Source: Rugalucina vietnamica (taxonomy: Eukaryota > Mollusca > Bivalvia > Lucinida > Lucinidae). From it: a stretch of DNA of 64,000 nucleotides. The translations under genes were made by a program, and so were the position numbers. The stretch lies in contig OZ024872.1 in the NCBI GenBank assembly GCA_964017185.1, positions 44,212,188 to 44,276,187 of the forward strand, in the 5' to 3' direction. The notes under the pieces are model-generated. The model searched no databases, was not told where the DNA came from, and saw only the letters and a list, made by a program, of their open reading frames with translations. Positions 10,826 to 19,302 of this stretch are shown piece by piece. The first letter of the stretch is position 1. Each line of letters starts with the position of its first letter.

Positions 10826-10935
10826 CCCTGTCGCGACAACGTCTTGTGATATTGCCCTGTGCTGCACGAAACAGGCTAGGGCAATATCACAAGACGTTGT
10901 CGTCAGGGCTGCACGAAACAGACTGCTATTCATAG
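10826..10935. repeat. hairpin with 25-bp perfect stem
   Basis: The arm beginning CGACAACGTCTTGTGATATT is followed after about 25 bases by its exact reverse complement. The phrase GCTGCACGAAACAG occurs both in the loop and directly after the second arm. No coding potential. The rest of 10674-11546 shows nothing recognisable and would include the 5' region of the EF-hand gene. Confidence 0.6.
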
Positions 10936-11546
10936 TCAGAAGGTATCCAAAGACGTGAAGTCTGAAATGAGCACTTTTGTGTATTAGCCACTTCAAGCAA
11001 CGGCCCCAAGACTACACAATAGAGACAGCAAACTATTAAAGCTCTGAGGCACTGGATTTATTGGCCATAAGCTTGGGATTCTTTTCCAGACAATCAGCGG
11101 ATATTTCTCCTGCCCTACTGAAACTATGCCGGCGTCAAATCACGATGAGGTCCCCAGCAATGACGAACGGAAGTCTTAAACCAAGGCTTGGTGATGTTTT
11201 CTCATTTTAAAGTCTAGGTTTAAATTGAATAACATGTTTTTTTTCTTCAGTTGTAAAGGTTAAAAGCTTCTTAAATGTTCAATCGTGAGGTGATTTATTT
11301 ATGTACATTTTCATTCAAGAAAATTAACTGTAACATATTATACAAGTCAATATACGTTTTCAATAACTGTGCATATAAAGGCATCTAACATTTTCTATTC
11401 ATTTTCTCATCAATATGTACACTTGAAAATGAAAAGGTTATGTAAACTTATGATGCTAACAGTTTTGAACCCAAGGGAATTTTGTGCGATACAAAGAAAC
11501 TGGAATTACAAAACACTGGACTTTGTACAAGAATCAGAACCGTACA

Positions 11547-11635
11547 ATGATGGTGAGTGTTTTTTTAGTTAATTACGTGGCCATTTTGACATGAGTACTT
11601 TGTTACTTCCGTTAAACAAAGAATTACAATTTGTC

Positions 11636-11668
<33 letters not shown>

Positions 11669-14600
11669 AATTATGATTTTGACACTTCTTGGAACTTCAA
11701 TATCTATAGCTGTATCATACACGTTGCTGCTTCGTTTTAAAGGTTGTAATTGTGTGATTAGCTTTAGGGCTTATTAGCCTTTAGTGTGACTTGCAGACGG
11801 TACCAGAGGGTCACAGTGGAAATTAAGAGAAATCTCCCCTTTAGTGTTATCCTTGGTACTTTGAAAGCAACGGTTTCTCTAATGTGGGCAATATGAGAAT
11901 GCACAGTATATGGTTTAATATGTATAAATATGTTGTATTGTATTTCTACTTTTTTCAGGCGCAAATTTCCGAGGAGAATTTTGAACGTAAGTAAATCAAT
12001 AAAATAGTCACAAGAAAATATTCCAAGGTCACAGTAGTTAAGCTATTAACCTTGTAAATTAGGGCTTGTTGGTTCAAATCCGAGATTCTCTAGTATTTCT
12101 CATGTGTATTTCAGTTTTTAGATCAGACAAAAGTAGTGGCCTAGAGGTAAGTTGCGTATATCCGAATCGAAAGTCGTACATGGGCTCGACCTCTCAGTGC
12201 CTCCCGGCAAGGTAGTATCTCTGAGCAAGACAAAATTAATCCACACAGTATTGATTCTACTATGTACATTCGCCGAGTTTAGGCTTCGTCCCACCGTGGC
12301 TAAAACTGTTAACTGGGTTCTTGCAAACCACAAGTCGCAAGTACCGTTTTCAATATTTCAACGTTTACGTGTTCAAACAGCAACCTACAGAATATCAGAC
12401 AAGACTATTTTAGCTAAACATGCATTGTTGGTACTAGTTAGAACCACATTGGCGAGTATTTTAACGTGTTTTGAGCAAAACTAATTTTCAATTTTTACAG
12501 CTTAGGAATAATCTGTATATTACATGGGCGTGTTTTCGTAATGGTGTGTGCTTATTGGAGCATATACATGTACGCTGACAACTATGCGATTAAATGCCAC
12601 TGACTTGTCATTACGAAAACTTGCCCATACAATATACAAAGATTTTTCTCTGCTGTAAAAAGTGAAAATTTCAGTAGAAAAAATGATGTTTTCTTATTTT
12701 TGCTCCGAAACATAGATTTTTGGTACACGTTAGAACCGCCTCAGTGAGGCGGTGAGGCGGTTCTAACGAGTACCCACAATCTATGTTTATGTGCAAAAAA
12801 TAAGAAAAATAGGCATACCCCTATAATCCCCATTTTATTATATAAAAGTGGGGTTCAAGGGGGTATACGTTTCACGGACATGTTTTCCTTATATTTATTT
12901 GTTTTCCTATTCCATGTTGAAGTATACAGAGAGATATTTGAGTGTTTCTGTGATAACAGAGGCACCACAGTACGACTGAAGAAGTTAGAGCACATGCTAC
13001 AGTGTATCGGTTATAACCCAACCATGAAAGAAATGGAGACATACAAAACTATACTGAAAACAAAAGGTATGCCAACCAAAACTTAAGTCCAATTCGCATG
13101 CGCCAAAAATACACACGTGTAAATATACTCCGGTGTGCAAATTTTACTCGGGGTAATCAAATGGCGCATGTGAACGCATAAACATACCGGAGTATATTTA
13201 CATATGGGTAAATTTACTCCATGCAAATTTTATTTATACAAATACACACGTGTAAATTTACTATTTTGTCCCATGCGAACGCAAAGTAAAATTTACCCAT
13301 GAGTATTTACATTTCAAGTCAATATTCTGCTTTTAGATAACAAACTTTCACATTTTTGTCCATAACTGATTATATGACAGTTGCTGAAACTGTGGACATT
13401 GTTGCTAAATAAGAGTTTATTGCCATTCATCACATTTTAGATCATATGGAGTGCAAACAGCCACAATATTTCTTCATCATTCTTGGTGAGATTCTTGGGG
13501 CATTTTAACAATAATTCCTTGTGAAAGGATGAAAAAAGGGAACTGTATTAACTACTAAGGTTATGCTAGACGGAATATTTCCATCGGTATTCCGTTAGAC
13601 CTCTCCACGGGAGAGGAGCGAGGTCACGAAGTGTATCGGAGTGCAGGTTAGCCAGCTGATCTAAGGTTATGCCTGACCATTCCATGATTCTCCTCTGCTG
13701 ACAAAGTCTACAAAAACACCTTGAAGCAGCCCCTTCTTGTTTTGCAAATCCAGAAAGCTTAAATGAACTGGTTTTAAATTAATCCAGAAATGATAAATTT
13801 ACATACAAAAATGATAGTTCGTCTCTCACTAATGAGAAAGACCATCATTATTTCTTGAATAGTGCTGATGTGTGTTGGTGAGTTCTTTGATGGCTGACTA
13901 GGCCAATTCTGGCTCTAAACTGTCGGTTGCAAGTAGAGCAAGTCAATGTCATAGAGTCTGCTGGTGGCACATTTGTTTTGGCTTTGCGCTCTCTTCGCTT
14001 TCTTTCAGCTTCACAGATTCTCTTCTTTTCATAGAGAACTGCTCCTTTGTTGATGAGACCTCGCCACTTTGATCGCTCCTGTGCAGTCTGTTCCCAGGAC
14101 CCCATTGGTATTTCGAAATCCTTCAGAGAGGCTTTGAGGGTGTCTTTGTAGCGTTTCTTCTGGCCACCTTGAGAGCGCTTTCCCTCCTGTAGTTCTCCAT
14201 AGAAAACTTTCTTTGGAAGTCGCGCAGCAGGCATTCTTATAACATGGCCAGTCCATCTTAGCTGTGCTAGCTTTAAGACTGTATGCATGCTTTGCATCCC
14301 TGCTTTCCTCAGGACCTCTGTGTCTGGAATCTTGTCCTGCCACTTGATTTTTAACAACTTTCTCAAACAGCTTAAGTGGAAATGGTTAAGTCTCTTTGCA
14401 TGGCGTTGGTATACTGTCCAGGTCTCACATGCATACAAGAGGGTTGGCAGTACCACAGCCTTGTAGACTTTCAGCTTGGTGTCAAGCTTGATTCCATTTC
14501 GCTCCCAGACATTTGCACGGAGTCTTCCGAATGCCACACTAGCTTTTGCAATTCTGGCAGTGATCTCATCATCAATATGCACTGCTCTGGAGAGAGTGCT

Positions 14601-15160
14601 TCCCAGGTAGGTGAACTTGTCAACAACTTTCAGTTTTTGCCCATTCACAGTGATGGTTGGTTCATTATATGGTTTTCCGGGGGCTGGTTGGTGTACAACC
14701 TCTGTCTTTTTTGTGCTGATTGTGAGATCATAGTTATCACATGACTGTGAGACTTGATCCATGGCTCTTTGCATTTTTGCCTCTGTGTTGGCATTCTTAT
14801 CCATATCATCTGCATAGAGGAGCTCATCTAGCACATCAGTCTGGACCTTAGTTTTGGCTTGCAACCTTCTGAGGTTGAATATGTTGCCATCAAAACGGTA
14901 CCTGATTGGAAAACCAGTGTCACTGTCCTGAAAAGCATCCATAGGCATGGCAGAAAACATCATGCTGAACAGTGTTGGTGCCAGAACACAGCCTTGTTTG
15001 ACCCCATTTGTTACTTCAAAAACCATTTGAACCATTTGAACCATTTGAAGTAATACAAAAATACTCCTGGTGATAAAACCCATGCGAACGCAATTTTAAT
15101 TTACTCACAGGTTGATTTGCACTCCGGAGTATATTTACACACCGGAGTATATTTACACGC

Positions 15161-15215
<55 letters not shown>

Positions 15216-16313
15216 GCATGCCAATTGGACTTTAGTGAAACTATGATTTCAAGATTACTAAAAACAATAAATTCATATTCTAAGAATATAGATCTACTGA
15301 AAATATTCCACCAACCTATAATAATAAATTACCCTTCATTTAAAGCTAGTGTTCTCTTCAATCATTTTTGGACTTACAAATGTTTTTTGTTTTTATTTGT
15401 TGGGACATTTTCCATATGTGGGGGCACTTCAACTTTCGTTTGCTAATGACAATATAAGAGTCTACCGATAATTTCTTAGCACATTGAAACAAAGCGTGAT
15501 TTCATTATTTTCTGTTTTTTCAAGCTCCAGACAAAATTGAGTTTGGCGAGTTTATCGAGTTAATGAAGAAAGTTGAAAAGCTGTCGGGAGCTCCAGAAGA
15601 ACAAGAGTCGCAACTTAGACGAGCCTTCGACTACTTTGATAGGGACGGGAGGTACATGACTATATCTGCAATAAAAAGGTACAAGTAGGCAATGATCAGG
15701 AAAGGCGCAATCAGAAAGAAATTCCCACTCTAAAAACCGAGGTGGGAAAAACTAAAAGTAGGTACTTAGAAAACATATCGTAAGCCGAGTGTGAGCAGCT
15801 ATTTCCCAATAGGTGGCCACTCAGTTACCCGAACTTATTAGATGAAAATATGAAATTTTCCTTTGTCACAAAGAAGAAAAAAATACGTTGAAAAATAAAC
15901 ATTGCCATATTTTTCTTTTCAATAATGCATGTGGGTAAAGAGACACCGCCACCTGGTCACTTACAATGAACTTTATTGAGTATGATTGTGAATGAACTCG
16001 CGGATTCAACAGGGTGTCTCCTTTCGGAACTCAAACACCCGAAAGTAGACACCGTGTTGTATCGGTGAGTAGGACAGTGCCACTGAGCCACCTCTAACTT
16101 TTTTCCAGCGGTTTCCTTGAGCGCTGTGAGTTAAAACGGTTTCTATGTGACAAAGGTGTTGAAGACCCACGAGACGATGATGTGGAATATGTCTTGAAAT
16201 GTGCTGATACAAACCATGACGGGAAAATTGATGTTACAGGTAAGGCATCAGTGGAGTATGTTTTGAAATGTGCTGATACAAACCATGACGGGAAAATTGA
16301 TGTTACAGGTAAG

Positions 16314-16352
<39 letters not shown>

Positions 16353-16939
16353 GTCAATTCGGGGAAAATCAAAACGAAATTGCCCCATCTTTTCCCGTGG
16401 AGCCGTCGGTATTCCGTGAAACCTTCAACTTACAGAAGTGGAACGAGATACCGAAGGTAACGAAATGAAGGTTAGCAATTTGATCTAGTGCATTTTCAGT
16501 CTGCATCCAGCATTTTCAAGTATTTGTGACATATTGTTTTCCCAGATGAGTTGCATCGCTTTCGAAAAAAGTTTAATATATAAAATTATACCATATATAA
16601 AAGAATAAAACGAATACATGAAAATGTGTTCACGCCCAAACAAACACATGAACAACATTTTAAGTCTTTTATAATTCAACATTGATATAAAACCAGTAAC
16701 AGTTCCGCTTATTAATTACAAAGGGCTGCTTCGTTTAATTTCACAAATGCAGTTTTGCGTAAATGTGCGTCATACATGTACATGCAATATGTATGTAATT
16801 ACGTGCTTCAGTGCCCACGTGTATACCTCAGACAATTTGCGATCTACATGTAGTCCTTTACTTTTTCATTTCTTTTTCAGAATTTTGCAAACTTCTTCAA
16901 TCATTTTCAAAGAAGACAAGAAGAAAGGCGACAAACTAA
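11547..16939 (+). CDS. EF-hand Ca2+-binding protein 1 (calmodulin superfamily), 6 exons
   Basis: Coding exons: 11547-11552 (ATGATG, then donor GTGAGT), 11959-11986, 12923-13066, 15525-15651, 16109-16239 and 16881-16939 (TAA). The frame stays open through all joins; from the second ATG it gives 163 residues. The protein begins MAQISEENFELYREIFE. EF1 and EF2 are degenerate. EF3 (DRDGSGFLERCE, residues 97-108) and EF4 (DTNHDGKIDVTE, 134-145) keep all Ca2+-ligating positions. The tail is basic (SKKTRRKATN). An intron right after the start codon is a hallmark of calmodulin genes. Exon 4 could alternatively start at 15531, removing two residues. A 69-bp duplication after exon 5 offers a second donor at 16308, adding 23 in-frame residues. 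A paralogue lies at 35182-41021. It is likely a Ca2+ sensor or buffer; the target is unknown. Confidence 0.85.
11637..11667 (+). repeat. 31-base A run in intron 1 of EF-hand gene 1
   Basis: Uninterrupted poly(A) inside the intron between the start-codon exon and exon 2. I find no retroposon body in front of it. The rest of 11553-11958 holds nothing recognisable. Confidence 0.7.
12520..12884. mobile_element. b-family palindromic MITE, copy 2, plus a loose end
   Basis: The main copy spans about 12617-12884. It starts 'gaaaacttgcccatacaata', carries the hairpin core 'agaaccgcctcagtgaggcgg', and ends 'cacggacatgttttcc'. A separate b-type end ('acatgggcgtgttttcgtaa') lies at 12520-12546 in opposite orientation. 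The right edge is about 40 bases from the acceptor of exon 3 of EF-hand gene 1. Confidence 0.75.
13813..15052 (-). mobile_element. LINE copy 2, 5'-truncated, with inverted filler
   Basis: Same 3' terminus as copy 1 (...CGAACTATC), flanked by the 10-bp direct repeat ATACAAAAAT (13803-13812 and 15053-15062). LINE sequence runs to about 15020. The last ~32 bases at the 5' side are not colinear with the LINE: they are an inverted copy of the LINE segment at the break, expanded to three tandem ACCATTTGA units. About six amino-acid differences in ~390 separate it from copy 1, so both are recent. Confidence 0.85.
13848..15020 (-). pseudogene. truncated LINE reverse transcriptase (C-terminal part)
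   Basis: Retains the frame from EVTNGVKQGCVLAP through LLYADDMD and FTYLGSTLSR to the C2H2 finger and stop, but lacks the endonuclease and the first half of the polymerase. Differences from copy 1 include A/T after CVLAP, L/P in FSAM(L/P)MDAF, A/T in NEP(A/T)ITV, D/A in RMP(D/A)ARL and K/E in LKDF(K/E)IPM. It lies antisense in an intron of EF-hand gene 1, so it is not expected to make a functional protein. Confidence 0.85.
15162..15213 (+). repeat. 52-base T run inside the Harbinger-like right end
   Basis: The left end of the same element has only five A at the matching place (gcgccAAAAAtacac). The right end has expanded this to 52 T on the plus strand. Confidence 0.75.
15680..15840 (+). repeat. 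dispersed repeat D, copy 2 (partial)
   Basis: Matches copy 1 in reverse orientation: 'gtacaagtaggcaatgatca', 'ggcgcaatcagaaa', 'aaaaaccgaggtggg', 'cgtaagccgagtg' and 'cccaataggtggccactcag'. It starts about 23 bases after the donor of exon 4 of EF-hand gene 1. The rest of 15652-16108 holds nothing recognisable. Confidence 0.7.
16240..16308 (+). repeat. 69-bp tandem duplication of the end of EF-hand exon 5
   Basis: The last 69 bases of exon 5 (16171-16239) are repeated directly after it and end in the same CAG|GTAAGGCA donor. The 3' 48 bases are identical. The 5' 21 bases differ, but VEYVL is kept with only synonymous changes in GAA/GAG and GTC/GTT. The insert is in frame and would add GKASVEYVLKC plus a second copy of the EF4 loop. 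See findings. Confidence 0.8.
16316..16351 (+). repeat. 36-base A run next to the duplicated exon end
   Basis: Begins 7 bases after the duplicated donor site. Third long homopolymer in this gene. The rest of the intron to 16880 holds nothing recognisable apart from splice sites. Confidence 0.7.
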
Positions 16940-17130
16940 CTCCAGTTAAATTAAAGACCCATGAGTTATGACACATTAAAAAAATGATAATTCTACCCTG
17001 ATTGGTGGAAGAATACTCATATTCAGATTGTTTTCGGCCTATTCTGTGAATCAGGTCACGTGATTATTCCATTGTCGTCGTATGGATGGATGCATGATCT
17101 CATTACTGATGTTGAACATAAAATACATGT

Positions 17131-17366
17131 GAGCCTGTGCATGAGAAAACCAACAATTTGGGTTTCCGACCAGTTCCAACACAAACCAGGCTGTACAGCC
17201 ACAGAAGAAAGCTAGAAGCTTGAAACTTTGGATATAAGTAGAAGAGGAATTGTACTGTCCGTGTGGCGGAAACAAAGGCGCTGATCAGCTGTGCAGTTAC
17301 TGCACAGCTGATCTGCGTCTTTGTTTTCGCATATGCAAATTGTTGGTTTTCCCATGCGGTGGCTCA
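17131..17366. mobile_element. H-family hairpin MITE, copy 1
   Basis: Begins 'gagcctgtgcatgagaaaac' and ends 'ggttttcccatgcggtggct'. The apical stem reads 'tcagctgtgcagttactgca' in the CTGTGCAG version. Lies 3' of EF-hand gene 1. The stretch 16940-17130 and the one to 17905 hold no recognised gene; an AATAAA at 17600-17605 could serve the gene but is 660 bases away. Confidence 0.75.
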
Positions 17367-17904
17367 TGTATGATTGTGTATGAGTACAGAATGTAGATTT
17401 CATGATTTTGCAAAAAGCAGATTAAAGGAGATATATGCCTTTGATGAGTACAGTCCCCAAAAGCCTATAATCGATATGTCAATTTTTAAGCAAAATTTTA
17501 AACCGTATTATTGGAATTACGTGTATATGTATATTGTGTGATTTGTTGGCATTTGAGAACGCTGCAAAATCCTTTGTCACACAATTTACATATATACCCA
17601 ATAAAACAGTTTAAACTTTTGCTTAAATTACATGTTTTAAAAACTGACCCCTCGATTATAGGCTTTTATGGACTTTCCTCATTTAAGGCACAAATTTCCT
17701 TGGTTACCTTTTATATGCCATTGCAGTACATGTATGTAGACTTAGCACGAAAAATCATGTCTATTAAAAGATGCTCTTACTGTACATTATCAATGTCTTT
17801 TAACAACTCAAAATGTTTTGCGACAAAAATGAAAGTTGACCATCTTGGCATAACCATCATTTGTTTTATTGGGAGATAAAAGAGTCGGTAAAACAATACG
17901 TCGT

Positions 17905-18128
17905 GTGTATTAACCGCTCAGAACGTCTGTACCTGCCCAAGAAAAGTGGTCCAGGTCAAACCATCCATATATAAAAGTCGTTTTGGTTTACTTGGGTGGT
18001 TATTTGTTCAAGCAGATTTAGGGTGTCATGGCATCCTTATTTTGGGTAGAAGTCCCATAAAATGGTATCAACGTCCCGACATGACCATAGCCGTTGACTG
18101 GGACGCTAAACCACTCAAAAATCAATAA
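17905..18128. repeat. dispersed repeat S1, copy 1
   Basis: Shares 'ctgcccaagaaaagtggt', 'gtcatggcatccttattttg', 'gtcccataaaatgg' and 'catgaccatagccgttgact' with 23915-24125. An inverted fragment is at 20135-20220. It has no open frame and no RNA polymerase III box that I recognise. Confidence 0.6.
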
Positions 18129-18281
18129 ATCAAAACTCGGAGATGTCCGTACCGTTTACTGGATGACACAAACTTGAATTTTTGATTTAGCCGAGCATCA
18201 TTCAAGCCATGAGCAAGAAATGGTGTTATAGTGACCTCCAACTAATGTAGACAAGAAGTAGGCCGAAAGTCACATAAAAAT

Positions 18282-18507
18282 GAGCCGCGTCATAAGAAAA
18301 CCAACATTTTGCATATGCAAAAACAAAGGCGCAGATCAGATTCGCAGTAACTGCGATGCTGTTCAATGCCTTTATTTTCGCCATGTACAATTCTTCTACT
18401 TTCTAAATCCTAAATCCAAAATTTCCATCTTCTGTGCTTGTACTGAGCTAGGTTTATGTCGGACCTGTTCAAAAACCACATTGTTTGTTTTCTCATGATG
18501 CGGCTCA
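18282..18507. mobile_element. H-family hairpin MITE, copy 2
   Basis: Both ends are present ('gagccgcgtcataagaaaac' and 'tctcatgatgcggctca'). The apical stem is partly decayed here ('gattcgcagtaactgcgatg'). The stretch 18508-19135 after it shows nothing recognisable. Confidence 0.75.
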
Positions 18508-19138
18508 AATGATGGCCCGTGAGGCTTTACCGGTACGCTACAGGGAGCAAATATTTCTTTTTCCAGTCATTTAGCTTATCTTTAATGAAAGACTTAACAC
18601 ACGCTGGTTATCCAGAGACAATTGCAACAAACGCGACTGGGACCAACTGACGCGGATAAAATCAATATATTATATTTGGAAGCAGTTAAAATATAAGACT
18701 GTAGTATTCAAGTACCTGTCTGGGAACAACACGGAGCTGACTGATCGGAATGATGCCGGACAGATATTTTTTTTACCTATTGTCGCATATTGATTATATC
18801 TGCGGTAGTTGTTCTAAGTCGCGGTGATTGTCTCAGGATAACCAGGGTGGGGCATGTTGTAACCGAGTCAAACAAGGGTGCGTTTATATGGTCATTGTCT
18901 GGGCATTTTAGACTAATTGTGGCCAAAGTTTAACGACACAAAGTCACAGTGTAAAACAAATAAATTTTATTTACATAGCACATTCAAATTACAGTTATTA
19001 TTATTACAGAATTATGTCACGAATCACGTTATCAATGCTAGATATGACTGTGTATGTTGCACAAACAGTCACCTCAGAACATATCCTTAATAGTGACCAG
19101 AAGTGGCTATGTTTTCGTAGCCACAAAGTGATAGATTG

Positions 19139-19144
19139 TTTATT
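19139..19144 (-). terminator. AATAAA poly(A) signal candidate of the HES gene
   Basis: AATAAA on the minus strand about 160 bases after the stop codon at 19303. Another AATAAA lies near 18966. Confidence 0.4.
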
Positions 19145-19302
19145 TAGGGTATAACACAGAAGCCACCAGTACATGTACATCCCACCAATGCTAAAGCAAA
19201 CACAGTTTTAGGCTACAGGGTTACATCGTCGCGGCACCGTTAGACGTTTCGCATAAAAGTATAGACGCACGTACACACCTTGTGTAATTCTAGTGACGTT
19301 AT

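Larger units (their letters stand above)
13086..15231. mobile_element. Harbinger-like non-autonomous TIR element, interrupted by LINE copy 2
   Basis: The left end is AGTCCAATTCGCATGCGC and the right end is the complement of AGTCCAATTGGCATGCGC. Both are flanked by TTA (13083-13085 and 15232-15234), the 3-bp target typical of PIF/Harbinger. Without the LINE and one LINE target duplication it is about 0.9 kb. The ends carry inverted and direct subrepeats of 'cacgtgtaaatatactccgg'. No transposase frame is present. The left edge is 17 bases from the donor of exon 3. Confidence 0.65.

Noticed and set aside
15016-15219. Frame with poly-Lys (minus) and poly-Phe (plus 15117-15446)
   Set aside because: Direct translation of the 52-base T run.
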